This document shows, piece by piece, positions 1-10,444 of a stretch of DNA of 64,000 bases. The stretch comes from Bacillaceae bacterium JMAK1. GTDB taxonomy: Bacteria; Bacillota; Bacilli; Bacillales; Marinococcaceae. The position numbers were made by a program, and so were the translations under genes. The first letter of the stretch is position 1. The number at the start of each line of letters is the position of its first letter. The stretch is taken from positions 248,001 to 312,000 of the forward strand of contig JIBW01000006.1 of NCBI GenBank assembly GCA_012970285.1, read 5' to 3'. The notes beneath the pieces were generated by a model. The model was not told where the DNA came from. It did not search any database and worked only from the letters and a program-made list of their open reading frames with translations.

Positions 1-1522
<1,522 letters not shown>

Positions 1523-1552
1523 CTATTTCCTAAAGGACGAGATCAAGAGCAC

Positions 1553-1592
1553 GCAAAAAACCAGGCCGCAATAAATCGGCCTGGTTTATACA
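1553..1592 (-). terminator. Intrinsic terminator in the thiC leader
   Basis: On the minus strand AAACCAGGCCG and CGGCCTGGTTT form a GC-rich hairpin followed by a T run, between the TPP aptamer and thiC. Its position identifies it as the expression platform of a transcription-attenuating riboswitch. Confidence 0.85.
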
Positions 1593-1613
1593 TACAAGAA
1601 GTAATGACTCATA

Positions 1614-1715
1614 GATAACTTCCCTACGCTGGCATGATCCAGATCAGGTCCGAAGAGTCAAGAAGCTTCATGGCGCTTCCCTCTCAGCCCAGCTCATTGG
1701 GCTCCCCTAGTTAAG
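1614..1715 (-). ncRNA. TPP riboswitch (THI element) upstream of thiC
   Basis: Reading the minus strand, the conserved THI-box segments appear in order: CTAGGGGAGCCC, GCTGAGAGGGA, GGACCTGATCTGGATCAT and CCAGCGTAGGGAAG. The aptamer lies between a sigma-A promoter and a leader terminator, which fits an OFF switch for thiC. Confidence 0.96.
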
Positions 1716-1734
1716 GTTATTTAATTCTGGCACA

Positions 1735-1763
1735 AGTATAGAATGGATTGAAAAATAAGTCAA
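1735..1763 (-). promoter_or_regulatory. Sigma-A promoter of the thiC transcript
   Basis: On the minus strand TTGACT (1758-1763) and TATACT (1735-1740) are separated by exactly 17 bp. The expected start site falls about 15 bp before the TPP aptamer. Confidence 0.8.
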
Positions 1764-1800
1764 ATCAGAATTTATCCGGTGAGTCAAAACTCCTTATTGG

Positions 1801-1926
1801 TCATTGTGGACAAGATGTGAATAGTTCCAGGAACTTCTTTTCATTCACTTCTTCGTTTTCCAATTCAATGACCATAAAGCTCCAGTGTTCTTCTGTCGAT
1901 TGGTGAGCAAAGAATGGAACTATCAT
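1801..1926 (-). pseudogene. Short ORF, possible gene remnant
   Basis: A 41-residue reading frame on the minus strand (MIVPFFAHQSTEEHWSF... ending FTSCPQ) has protein-like composition. The same frame reads sensibly a few codons further upstream (RDLGVRSRVVD) before hitting a stop, and no clear ribosome binding site was found. It may be the C-terminal remnant of a decayed gene or a chance ORF. No family recognised. Confidence 0.3.
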
Positions 1927-2015
1927 GTCCACAACTCGACTCCTAACACCTAAATCTCGACCAGTTTATTATTGTTAAAGCCGAAGTTATCAAACGTGTA
2001 CACGTCTTCTTCATC

Positions 2016-2660
2016 CTAGACATACCATGCCCTTAAAGGTTTTTGATAAAGCTTAATCAACCAACCGAGAATTTTTCCGATAAAATAAACGGAGATGAAC
2101 GTTCCGAAACCAATCGCGCCTAACGACCTTGTAAACATCAAGCAAACCGCACCCGCAATAACTACATTTACACTATCGGTTAAGATTTTGGCTTTACTTA
2201 GTTTCATTCCAAAACGCTTACCGATCACATACGTTAGCGCATCATAAGGCATAAGCGGGAGGTTCGCTGCGAAATACAACAATAAACCAGTCGCAACTAA
2301 AAATAAGCTAACGACTAAATAACTCATTCTTGCCAACATGTCGATTGGTGTTGCAAACAGTTGCAACACTTCCAAAGTGAAATACATAAAGAATCCAAAC
2401 AAGAGCACAATCGGTATTTGCATTAGATAATCTTTTAATGTTGACTTCCTATGCAACACCATCTGAACAAAAATGAAAAGTATATTAACTACGATTGTCG
2501 TAATTGCAATGGTCGCTTCTGTGGATAACGTCAATGCATAGGGCAATGACGACACTGGGGAAACACCGAGATTCGCCTGAATTGAGAAACTCACACCTAG
2601 CGATAACGAAAACAACCCAACAACATATAAGCTTAATTGCTTCACTTGATTTACACTCAT
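2016..2660 (-). CDS. YczE/YitT-type integral membrane protein
   Basis: A 214-residue, very hydrophobic protein with about five membrane segments. The N-terminal stretch SLSLGVSFSIQANLGVSPVS and the later NLPLMPYDALTYVIGKRFG match the YczE/YyaS/YitT family, whose molecular function is not established. Starts at ATG with AAGGTGA upstream. Divergent from a LysR regulator gene 137 bp away, which is the likely regulator by arrangement (inference). Confidence 0.75.
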   Translation of the reverse strand: MSVNQVKQLSLYVVGLFSLSLGVSFSIQANLGVSPVSSLPYALTLSTEATIAITTIVVNILFIFVQMVLHRKSTLKDYLMQIPIVLLFGFFMYFTLEVLQLFATPIDMLARMSYLVVSLFLVATGLLLYFAANLPLMPYDALTYVIGKRFGMKLSKAKILTDSVNVVIAGAVCLMFTRSLGAIGFGTFISVYFIGKILGWLIKLYQKPLRAWYV

Positions 2661-2797
2661 TTCAACTACTCACCTTCATGGTCATGTTGTCAATCACATA
2701 CATTTAACCTATCATAAGAGTAGTTATATGAATAATATATAAGTAATTAATAAATCATATATAAAAACATATGTCGTTGACAGGAAAGGCGACGAAC

Positions 2798-3685
2798 ATG
2801 GACATTCGCCAATTGTATTACTACAAAGAAATCATCCAGCAAGGTAGCATCTCCAAAGCCGCTGATGCGCTTCATATTGCACAGCCCCCACTTAGCCAAC
2901 TTTTAAAAAAGCTCGAAGACGAACTAGGCTCCACACTCATCCATCGTTACCGGAAAAAGTGGCAAGTCACTGAAACAGGTACTCTTTTATACGACTATGC
3001 CAACCGACTTCTTAATGAAATGGAAGACGTAAAGCAACGAATTACTGAAATCGAGAACGGCGAATCTGGAACTGTACATATTGGTGTCTCTTCTTCTTGT
3101 TCAAATCTTTTATTGGACTATATTAAAAAGCATCGCTTACTGTATCCAAATGTTAAAGTTCATATTCATAATGGAAATTCTGAGGAATTGCTCTTACGGC
3201 TCGAACAAAAAGAAATCGATGTCGCATTCCTCCTACGTCCAATTGACCACACTCGCTATGACCATATTCTTTTGAAGTTACAATCTTGTCGTGCCGTCAT
3301 ACCAGCAGCGTGGTCAGATCAATTCCCTGATCATGAAGTAACCTTCAAACAATTAGCCAATCCTCCCTTTGTCATGTTAGCACCGCTTGAAGGCTTATCA
3401 TTAACGGAGAATATTGCGAGTGCTTTTCATCATCACCAAGTACAGCCAAACGTCATTATTGAATGTAAAGATATTCAAATGGTTATCCAATTAGTGAACA
3501 AAGAAGTCGGTGTATCCATTATTCCAATTGACTACCTGACAACACCGCATGATCTAATTACACTAAAACCAATCAAAGGATTTGACGAAGTTATGGAACC
3601 TGCCATCATCAAGCTTAAGGATGCAAATCGTTCTGTCGCAGCACAGCAATTTTGGCAGATGATGACGGATACCAATGAACACTAA
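2798..3685 (+). CDS. LysR-family transcriptional regulator
   Basis: About 295 residues. The N-terminal winged helix (MDIRQLYYYKEIIQQGSISK, then AADALHIAQPPLSQLLKKLE) is canonical LysR, followed by a substrate-binding domain with VHIGVSSSCSNLLLDYIKKH. The start at 2798 is chosen because GGAAAGG lies just upstream and the family consensus begins at MDIRQ; an upstream in-frame start would add nine residues. It is divergent from the YczE-like gene and convergent with the GltS-type carrier; either could be its target. Confidence 0.92.
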   Translation: MDIRQLYYYKEIIQQGSISKAADALHIAQPPLSQLLKKLEDELGSTLIHRYRKKWQVTETGTLLYDYANRLLNEMEDVKQRITEIENGESGTVHIGVSSSCSNLLLDYIKKHRLLYPNVKVHIHNGNSEELLLRLEQKEIDVAFLLRPIDHTRYDHILLKLQSCRAVIPAAWSDQFPDHEVTFKQLANPPFVMLAPLEGLSLTENIASAFHHHQVQPNVIIECKDIQMVIQLVNKEVGVSIIPIDYLTTPHDLITLKPIKGFDEVMEPAIIKLKDANRSVAAQQFWQMMTDTNEH

Positions 3686-3700
3686 TTCACTTCAAAAAAA

Positions 3701-3735
3701 TGAGCGTAAGGGTATACACCCTTACGCTCATTTTT
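3701..3735. terminator. Bidirectional terminator
   Basis: A perfect inverted repeat with TGAGCGTAAGGGT arms, flanked by A7 on the left and T5 on the right, serves the convergent LysR and GltS genes. The right arm includes the GltS stop codon. Confidence 0.88.
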
Positions 3736-5128
3736 GTTTTCCAAAATAAAATACACCTAGTATCCAAAATAGAATCATTAAGACAGTTACACCAATGAGT
3801 GCCGGCATTAATCCGAACTGGATAATAAACGGCATCGCCGCAGCGGTTACGAGACCTCCACCTACCATCGGCTCAAAGAACACCTGTTTATATCCAAATG
3901 CTTTCATTGCTGGCGTCTCTTGCTTCGGATCGACGATCTTCATAAGCATAATTCCTGTCGCTGCAACTCCCATTGATTGTCCATAATCACCAATACCACG
4001 CTCAAACCAATGATTTGGAATCATTTTAGGAGCAAGATACAAGAACAAGACGACGTTAATCAAAATACCTGCAACTGCGAGAATAACAAACTCCCAAATG
4101 TTTGCACCAATCACAGACAAGCTAAGTGTCGCTAATGCACTAATGATTAAAAAGTCGAGTGCTGTGTTTTGAATCCGTAAAATAGTCTCACGATCGACCA
4201 TTGATTTCTTATCAAAACGAGACATGAACACTTGCAAAATAATACCGCCGATCATTGCAAACGGGAACAACGGAACGTGTGCGATTAATTCCACACCTGA
4301 TGCTGCATACCACGTGACTTGCTCAATCCATAGAAGTCCTTCCAAAAGCCAGTACCCTATGAAAATAGCAATCGCAACTAAACCTAAGTGAAAAGCCAAC
4401 GGTTCAATCGATACACTAGAAGTCGTCTGCTTTCCAGAAGATTGACGATTTTCTACATCAATAATTCCAGATTGTTGCTCAAACGACAGTTCATCTGGGT
4501 GTGATAGCGTTGACAATTTCCCGCGACGAGCAGCGATGTTAAGCATGATAATCCCGATGATTACACCACTTAAAAGACCAACAGTCGCAAGGCCTAATGC
4601 TAAATCATACCCTTCTTCAAACCCTAAGGAAATGAAACTATCTTGCAAACCAGCAGCCGTACCATGTCCACCGACAAAACTAATCTCAATTAAAGCACCT
4701 GCTGCAGGACTCATACCAAAAACCGGTACGAGAATTGTCATTGCAAGCAACATACCCACTGCATATTGCGCCCACGTCATCACATAACCAAGTGAAATTT
4801 GTGGTCCACCGACCCTCCAAATTTCAGATAGTTTTGGAAGAACGAAGCCAATGAATAATGTTGCAAATACGACATTAATTAATAAACCCGGAAGCTGGGA
4901 CCAAACGTCCATCATATCTTCCGTAAATAACCCGTAAGAAGTTGATCCCTCCGAAGAGAGAAATCTTCCTAATACCTCTGGTCCTAAGAACAGAGCTAGA
5001 AAACCACCAATTAACGAACTTGGCAAGAAAAGTCTTTGTAGCAATGGCGATTTGACGCGAATCCACTTACCAAGCATTAAAACCATGCTAAGCACTACGA
5101 GCGCAAAGCCGATAACCTGTAATGACAT
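3728..5128 (-). CDS. GltS-family sodium/glutamate-type symporter
   Basis: About 466 residues with roughly ten to twelve membrane segments. GltS-family features include LFLPSSLIGGFLALFLGPE near the N-terminus, ISFVGGHGTAAGLQDSFISLG (reentrant GGHGT motif) near residue 150, and GVAATGIMLMKIVDP in the C-terminal half. The family imports glutamate or related dicarboxylates with sodium. ATG 5128 is preferred over the upstream TTG because AAGGA sits 9 bp before it. The neighbouring acyl-CoA genes make a C4-C6 dicarboxylate a plausible substrate (inference). Confidence 0.85.
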   Translation of the reverse strand: MSLQVIGFALVVLSMVLMLGKWIRVKSPLLQRLFLPSSLIGGFLALFLGPEVLGRFLSSEGSTSYGLFTEDMMDVWSQLPGLLINVVFATLFIGFVLPKLSEIWRVGGPQISLGYVMTWAQYAVGMLLAMTILVPVFGMSPAAGALIEISFVGGHGTAAGLQDSFISLGFEEGYDLALGLATVGLLSGVIIGIIMLNIAARRGKLSTLSHPDELSFEQQSGIIDVENRQSSGKQTTSSVSIEPLAFHLGLVAIAIFIGYWLLEGLLWIEQVTWYAASGVELIAHVPLFPFAMIGGIILQVFMSRFDKKSMVDRETILRIQNTALDFLIISALATLSLSVIGANIWEFVILAVAGILINVVLFLYLAPKMIPNHWFERGIGDYGQSMGVAATGIMLMKIVDPKQETPAMKAFGYKQVFFEPMVGGGLVTAAAMPFIIQFGLMPALIGVTVLMILFWILGVFYFGKQK

Positions 5129-5137
5129 AACATCCAA

Positions 5138-5475
5138 TCCTTCACTGACCGAGTTTCATATGTAGCTAAATTTAACCAAACACTAAATAATATTTTTATA
5201 TAATATTATATGGGACAACGCCCTATATTCTATGTGATAAATTCTAGAAAAGCAATGCAAAAAATAATTTATTAACTTATAATAAAAGTTTTCGGACAAA
5301 GTTTTAGAATGGCAATCTTCTGCGAATGGGATTTTGATTCTGTTCCCTTTTTTTAGAATATAAATAGTCGCCCGATAACAGATTCATCCGCTTCAGACGA
5401 TAGTACTACCCCTTTTATTGCCTATCGGGATTCTCAATTCACACGTTCCTCAAGCTTTGATCCACGCACTCTCAC
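5138..5475. other. Intergenic region, leader of the GltS gene
   Basis: About 340 bp of AT-rich DNA with no supportable ORF. The part nearest the GltS gene is very AT-rich (TATAATATTATAT near 5200) and probably holds its minus-strand promoter, but I could not assign -35/-10 boxes with confidence. Confidence 0.4.
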
Positions 5476-5515
5476 TAAAAAAGCGAAACGGCTCTATAGC
5501 CGTTTCGCTTTTTTA
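5476..5515 (-). terminator. Terminator after the CitE-like gene
   Basis: AAGCGAAACGGCT and AGCCGTTTCGCTT form a strong hairpin with A and T tracts on both sides. It overlaps the last codons and stop of the CitE-like gene at 5494. Confidence 0.88.
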
Positions 5516-6339
5516 GTCTCATATTGTTCTATCATTTTCATGGCTTGATAGTAAACGGGATAGTCGACCATTTTTCCGCTCACTTGAATGGATGCGATGC
5601 CTTGTTGTTGAGCGTCTTCGAATGCTTCTTTGATTGCTTTTGCTGTTGTGTATTCTTCGCTCGTTACCGAATAGATGCTATGCACATGTTCAATTTGATT
5701 TGGGTGAATTAATAGTTTCCCTCGAAAACCTAGCTCTTTATGATACGTACCTTCCTTCTTAAATCCATCTGAATCTTTAAAATCCGTATACACAGAGTCG
5801 ATCGGTGACTCTAGTCCTGATGCTCTTGACGCAAGCACCATCTGTGATCTGGCATAAAGTAAGGAAGTCCCATCTTCTGTTTTCTTAATGTTCAAGTCAA
5901 GACAATAATCTTCTGCCCCGAACGCTAACTGACGAATGCTTGGAGAGGCCTTTGCAATTTCCATCACATTCCACATACCTTTAGCGCTTTCAATAATTGG
6001 TACGATCTCGTTGCACCTCGATGTGAGTGCCTCAACCTTTTGAATGTCAATTGCACTTGTCACCTTTGGAACCATTAACGAATAGTTGGCAAGTTCTTCA
6101 ACTGCTCGTAAATCATCTTGCCAATACTCCGTTTCTAAATCGTTGATTCGAATAAACAGATGTTGTGGTGATTGTTGTTGCAACGCGTAAATGAGCATCG
6201 CTCTAGCATCAGCCTTACTCTCTTTTGCTACCGCATCTTCTAAGTCAAAAATTACTGCATCGGCGTCTGACTCAATGCCTTTTGTAATTAATTTCTCTGA
6301 ACTCGCCGGAACGAACAACCAAGAAAGTGGTCGTATCAT
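5494..6339 (-). CDS. CitE-like (HpcH/HpaI) acyl-CoA lyase
   Basis: 281 residues of the CitE/malyl-CoA lyase TIM-barrel family, which cleaves beta-hydroxyacyl-CoAs such as citramalyl-, malyl- or citryl-CoA. Visible family motifs are RPLSWLFVPASSEK, AVIFDLEDAV, FIRINDLETEYW (substrate-binding Arg), PIIESAKG and AFGAEDYCLDLN (Mg-binding Glu and Asp), and KLLIHPNQI. The ATG overlaps the upstream MaoC stop by 4 bp, so the two are translationally coupled. With the hydratase and the nearby CoA transferase it fits (S)-citramalyl-CoA lyase, giving acetyl-CoA and pyruvate. The exact substrate is inferred from context only. Confidence 0.86.
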   Translation of the reverse strand: MIRPLSWLFVPASSEKLITKGIESDADAVIFDLEDAVAKESKADARAMLIYALQQQSPQHLFIRINDLETEYWQDDLRAVEELANYSLMVPKVTSAIDIQKVEALTSRCNEIVPIIESAKGMWNVMEIAKASPSIRQLAFGAEDYCLDLNIKKTEDGTSLLYARSQMVLASRASGLESPIDSVYTDFKDSDGFKKEGTYHKELGFRGKLLIHPNQIEHVHSIYSVTSEEYTTAKAIKEAFEDAQQQGIASIQVSGKMVDYPVYYQAMKMIEQYETKKAKRL

Positions 6340-6869
6340 TGTTGTTTCAACACTTTATTCAAAAGTTCATGCTTTTCTTTTGGTGCGTAATCTTTCTTGT
6401 AAACCATCATTGTGCGAAGGAAATGAATAACAATTTTACCATCTTGGTTATAACCATACGTCTTAATTCGAACGATACCTACGTTATCTCGAGACTTTGA
6501 TTCTCGCTTCTCTAGTATTTCACTATAAGAATGAATCGTATCGCCTTCAAAAACCGGATTAGGAAGTTTCACCTCATCCCAACCTAAGTTCGCCATTACG
6601 TTTTGGGAAACGTCTGACACTGATTGACCTGTGACAAGCGCAATCGTAAACGCCGAATTGACTAACACTCGGTCAAAATCCGTTTGCTCTGCGTAAACCT
6701 TATCAAAGTGGATGGGATTTGTATTTTGAGTGAGTAATGTGAACCATTGATTGTCCGTTTCCGTTACGGTTTTGCCTAGCGGATGAGGGTATACATCTCC
6801 GATTTCGAAATCCTCATAGAACCTTCCATTCCACCCTTGCTTGATCGCATTAACTGTCAATTTCAACAC
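6336..6869 (-). CDS. MaoC-family acyl-CoA hydratase
   Basis: About 177 residues with a hot-dog fold: GRFYEDFEIGDVYPHPLG at the N-terminus, the hydratase-2 type signature TNPIHFDKVYA, and FEGDTIHSYSEILEKRES in the middle. This family includes itaconyl-CoA and mesaconyl-CoA hydratases. The upstream gene of a coupled pair with the CitE-like lyase (4-bp overlap). The start is uncertain: GTG 6869 directly abuts GGAAGG, while TTG at 6866 or 6860 is better spaced from it. Divergent from the LysR gene at 6946. Confidence 0.83.
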   Translation of the reverse strand: MLKLTVNAIKQGWNGRFYEDFEIGDVYPHPLGKTVTETDNQWFTLLTQNTNPIHFDKVYAEQTDFDRVLVNSAFTIALVTGQSVSDVSQNVMANLGWDEVKLPNPVFEGDTIHSYSEILEKRESKSRDNVGIVRIKTYGYNQDGKIVIHFLRTMMVYKKDYAPKEKHELLNKVLKQQ

Positions 6870-6945
6870 CCTTCCTATTTATTATTCATAAACGTTGCAG
6901 TAGTATAAAAATAACGAATGTTTATACATCATTGGAGTGAGCGCT

Positions 6946-7842
6946 ATGGATATGTCTCAACTAAAAAACTTCATTATTACTGCTGAACAAGGTAGCATGA
7001 CAAAAGCTGCTGATCTGCTAATGCTCTCGCAACCTGCACTTAGCCGTTCGATCACATCATTAGAGACTGAATTAGGCGTTCCATTGTTCGACCGTAGAAA
7101 CCGTAAAATTGTTCTTAACCGTTTCGGCAAAACGTTTCTTACTGAAGCGAAACAGATTCTTCAACGATGGGATCACACGCGAACGTCCATCTCAAACATG
7201 GTTGATCCTGAATCTGGGAGCGTATCGATTGCATTTGTCCACAGTTTAGGAATTGCCTACGTCCCTAAATTGTTAAAGACGGTAAAAGAATACGAACCGA
7301 AATTTTCTCTTTCCTTACAAGAAGTTAACGCCAACGCCATTATTAAAAGTTTATTAACGAATGATATTGACTTTGGCTTTGCTACACAGTTCCAAACGTT
7401 CGCCGAATTAGAATATCAACAACTCTTCAAAGACAATCTCGTACTCGTCGTTTCCATTGATCATACGTTTGCCAAAAGAGATCAAGCCGTTACTCTTGAT
7501 GAATTAACCAAAGAACCGCTCATTCAATACAGTCCCGGAACCGAGCTTAAGAAATTACTCGATGCAGCTTTTGCAGACAAAAACAAGTCGATGAACATCG
7601 CCTATGAAGGACTCGAAATTAACAGCATTATCGGAATGGTGAAAGCCAACTTAGGTGTAGCGTTTATGGCTGAGTCGATTGTCGATTCCTTATCGATGAC
7701 CGGCCTTAAGAAAGTTGCTGTTGAGAACTTCAAAGTGGAACGACCCATCTACTTCATCCATAAAAAACAAGGCTTTCTTTCCAATGCCGCGACTCACTTC
7801 AAGCAGATGGTGTTGGACTTCCATCACCTACCACTCCGTTAA
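6946..7842 (+). CDS. LysR-family regulator of the acyl-CoA cluster
   Basis: About 298 residues with an N-terminal LysR helix-turn-helix (MDMSQLKNFIITAEQGSMTK, AADLLMLSQPALSRSI) and an effector domain. ATG 6946 is chosen over GTG 6937 because GGAG lies 8 bp upstream of the ATG. It diverges from the MaoC-CitE pair and overlaps the acyl-CoA dehydrogenase by 4 bp at their convergent 3' ends. The central position makes it the probable regulator of the catabolic genes on both sides (inference). Repeated ATAAAC/GTTTAT motifs lie in the 76-bp divergent spacer. Confidence 0.9.
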   Translation: MDMSQLKNFIITAEQGSMTKAADLLMLSQPALSRSITSLETELGVPLFDRRNRKIVLNRFGKTFLTEAKQILQRWDHTRTSISNMVDPESGSVSIAFVHSLGIAYVPKLLKTVKEYEPKFSLSLQEVNANAIIKSLLTNDIDFGFATQFQTFAELEYQQLFKDNLVLVVSIDHTFAKRDQAVTLDELTKEPLIQYSPGTELKKLLDAAFADKNKSMNIAYEGLEINSIIGMVKANLGVAFMAESIVDSLSMTGLKKVAVENFKVERPIYFIHKKQGFLSNAATHFKQMVLDFHHLPLR

Positions 7843-9014
7843 TACGACCGAGGCATTTTTAAAACGTGTTGTCCGAGGTACGAAAGAATCATGTTGTTAT
7901 TCACCGGAGCGACTTGATACATTCTCGTTTCACGGAACTTCCGCTCTACATCATACTCATCAACAAAACCGTTGCCGCCGAATGTGTTAATACACGCATT
8001 TGCGGCTTCCCAGCTCGATTCACTAGCCAAGTACTTCGCCATGTTCGCTTCTTCCCCGCACTTTTCGTTTTGGTCAAACTTCGTTGCGGCTCTGTCTCGA
8101 ATGGCTTCTGCCGCCTTAACATTGGCATATGCTTTAGCAATTGGAAATTGAATGCCTTGGTTAGAACCAATTTTCCGATTGAATACTTCACGTTCGTTTG
8201 CATAATTCGTCGCTTGATCAATAAAGAAATACCCATCGCCAATCGCTTCAGAAGCGAGCAAAATTCGTTCTGCATTCATCCCATCAAGTACGTACTTAAA
8301 GCCTTTTCCTTCTTCACCGATTAGTGCCTTTTTCGGAATGTGCATGTCTTTGTACCAGATTTTATTCGTCGCGTAATTGAACATCGTTCGTACCGGCTCA
8401 ATCGCAAGGGAATCTGGTTGATTTGCACGTATCTCTCTAAGATCGATAAGAAATAAGCTAATGCCATCTGTTTTCTTTTCTACTTGTTCAAGTGGAGTAG
8501 TTCGTGCGAGTAGCATTAATAAATCCGACTGTTCAATGCGACTCGTCCAGTTCTTATGTCCATTCACGATGTAACCATCGCTCGTTTTTACAGCTTCCGT
8601 TTCAATAGCCGATGTGTTCGAACCCGCTTGAGGTTCTGTAATCGAAAACGACTGAAAACGAATGTCGCCTTTTGCAATGCCTGGTAAATATTCTTTTTTC
8701 TGTGCTTCACTACCGTGTTTTAAAAGCGCACCCATCGTATACATCTGAGCATGACAACCAGCTGCATGCCCGCCGCTTCGATGAATTTCCTCAAGAACAA
8801 CGTTAGCTTCCGTAATACCGTACCCTTTTCCACCGTACTTTTCTGGGATTAATACCGATAAATATCCTTTTTCCGTTAACGTGTTCACAAACTCATACGG
8901 ATACTCACGGATTAGATCTAAATCTCTCCAATATTTATTTGGAAACTCACGAAGCAACTCACGAACTTCGCTTCGTAGTGTCTCAACATCCACCTCATCA
9001 TGTTTGACTACCAT
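7839..9014 (-). CDS. Acyl-CoA dehydrogenase
   Basis: 391 residues, full family length. FAD/substrate motifs are visible: SFSITEPQAGSNTSAIETEA (N-terminal signature), NGHKNWTSR, and a C-terminal FGGNGFVDEYDVERKFRE in which the Glu near residue 353 aligns with the catalytic base of short- and medium-chain enzymes. Starts at ATG with AAAAGGAGGG upstream. Next to CoA transferase, hydratase and lyase genes it could oxidise methylsuccinyl-CoA or another branched dicarboxyl-CoA; glutaryl-CoA is an alternative. Specificity cannot be read from sequence by eye. Confidence 0.9.
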   Translation of the reverse strand: MVVKHDEVDVETLRSEVRELLREFPNKYWRDLDLIREYPYEFVNTLTEKGYLSVLIPEKYGGKGYGITEANVVLEEIHRSGGHAAGCHAQMYTMGALLKHGSEAQKKEYLPGIAKGDIRFQSFSITEPQAGSNTSAIETEAVKTSDGYIVNGHKNWTSRIEQSDLLMLLARTTPLEQVEKKTDGISLFLIDLREIRANQPDSLAIEPVRTMFNYATNKIWYKDMHIPKKALIGEEGKGFKYVLDGMNAERILLASEAIGDGYFFIDQATNYANEREVFNRKIGSNQGIQFPIAKAYANVKAAEAIRDRAATKFDQNEKCGEEANMAKYLASESSWEAANACINTFGGNGFVDEYDVERKFRETRMYQVAPVNNNMILSYLGQHVLKMPRSY

Positions 9015-9064
9015 GCGACACCCTCCTTTTGTTTCTTATATTGTAATCGCTTTAAATGTCAGAA

Positions 9065-9148
9065 AACAATCGCAACTGTGCATAGAATGCATAACAAAAA
9101 CGCATCGATGCAAATTTTGAATCTAACTAATGCAAGATTGCGATTGTT
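9065..9148. promoter_or_regulatory. Paired operator-like inverted repeats between divergent genes
   Basis: AACAATCGCAA (9065-9075) and its exact reverse complement TTGCGATTGTT (9138-9148) flank the divergent promoter region of the acyl-CoA dehydrogenase and the CoA transferase. They are plausible LysR-binding half regions for the regulator at 6946. Confidence 0.45.
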
Positions 9149-9203
9149 CTTTATAAGCGGGATCGATAGACTATGACTAACTTTAATGAAGGAGGCGCAG
9201 CGT

Positions 9204-10352
9204 ATGCAACCACTAAAAGGCATTACTGTCGTATCAATCGAACAAGCAGTCGCCGCCCCATTTGCAAGCCGCCAACTAGCAGACCTAGGTGCTCGCGTCA
9301 TAAAAATCGAACGCCCTGAAGGTGACTTTGCTCGAGGTTACGATGATACTGTACATGGCATGTCGAGTTTTTTCACTTGGCTTAATCGTTCTAAAGAATC
9401 CGTTGTCCTTGATCTAAAGGATAAAGAAAATAAAGAACTACTAGATTCCATCTTGAGTCAAGCCGATGTTTTCCTACACAACCTTGCACCCGGTGCGATC
9501 GACCGACTCGGGTTTAGTAGCAAACCACTTCGTAAACAGTACCCTAACTTAATTACTTGTAGCATTTCTGGATACGGCGAAACAGGTTCTTACACGAATA
9601 AGAAAGCGTATGATTTACTCATCCAATGTGAAACAGGCGCTGTTTCTGTAACAGGTACTGAGGACACACCTTCCAAAACAGGCATCTCCATCGCTGACAT
9701 CGCTGCTGGCATGTACGCATTTAGTGGCATTCTTTCGGCAGTTATCGCAAGGGGCCAAACCGGGAAAGGGACTCATTTAGAAATTTCAATGCTTGAAGCG
9801 CTAGGTGAATGGATGGGATTCCCGATGTACTACGAAGGAATTGGTGGCAAGAAGCTAAACCGTACCGGTGCAGCCCATGCATCCATTTACCCATACGGGC
9901 CTTTCAAAACCTCTGACAAGACGATTTTTATCGGAGTACAGAACAATCGGGAATGGGCAATGTTCTGTGAAGAAATCCTCGAGGATAAAACGTTAGCGAC
10001 CGATGATCGCTTTGTTGATAACGCAAGCCGCCTCACCAACAAAGATCTCTTAGGTACAATGATTCAAGAGAAGTTACAAAACCTTCTTTCAACCGATGTG
10101 ATCGAGCGTCTCGATTCAGCAAAGATTGCCAATGCTAACCTTAATGACATGACTGCATTCCTAAATCATCCACAATTAGCAGAACGTTCACGATGGACGA
10201 AAGTCGATAGTCCCGTTGGATTCGTTGACGCGCTGCTTCCACCGATCAATAGTGAAGACTTTGATATTGTTATGCAACCAATCCCTGATATTGGAGAGCA
10301 CACCGAACGTGTAAGAGAGGAATTTCAACAGAAACGTAGTGAACGATCGTAA
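9204..10352 (+). CDS. Family III (CaiB/BaiF) CoA transferase
   Basis: About 382 residues. Characteristic strings include LKGITVVSIEQAVAAPFASR, the family Asp region near YDLLIQCETGAVSVTG, GISIADIAAGMYAFSGI and a C-terminal helical tail. Family III enzymes move CoA between carboxylic acids, often from succinyl-CoA or acetyl-CoA. The true start is ATG 9204, preceded by AAGGAGG; an earlier ATG lies inside that Shine-Dalgarno region. It would supply the activation step for the adjacent dehydrogenase, hydratase and lyase. Confidence 0.9.
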   Translation: MQPLKGITVVSIEQAVAAPFASRQLADLGARVIKIERPEGDFARGYDDTVHGMSSFFTWLNRSKESVVLDLKDKENKELLDSILSQADVFLHNLAPGAIDRLGFSSKPLRKQYPNLITCSISGYGETGSYTNKKAYDLLIQCETGAVSVTGTEDTPSKTGISIADIAAGMYAFSGILSAVIARGQTGKGTHLEISMLEALGEWMGFPMYYEGIGGKKLNRTGAAHASIYPYGPFKTSDKTIFIGVQNNREWAMFCEEILEDKTLATDDRFVDNASRLTNKDLLGTMIQEKLQNLLSTDVIERLDSAKIANANLNDMTAFLNHPQLAERSRWTKVDSPVGFVDALLPPINSEDFDIVMQPIPDIGEHTERVREEFQQKRSERS

Positions 10353-10411
10353 TGCTCTAAACCTTCTTTAGTTATATAGGTGGCATGCCAGGAATGATGT
10401 AATGTGAAATT

Positions 10412-10443
10412 AAAAAAGCTGTTGAAACTATCGTCAACAGCTT
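10412..10443 (-). terminator. Terminator after small membrane protein gene
   Basis: The minus strand reads AAGCTGTTGA, loop, TCAACAGCTT, then T6. It ends the 10445-10907 gene pair. Confidence 0.82.
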
Positions 10444-10444
10444 C

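Noticed and set aside
7866-8324. Plus-strand ORF of 152 codons
   Set aside because: Shadow of the acyl-CoA dehydrogenase gene; Cys/Phe/Arg-rich composition typical of antisense frames.
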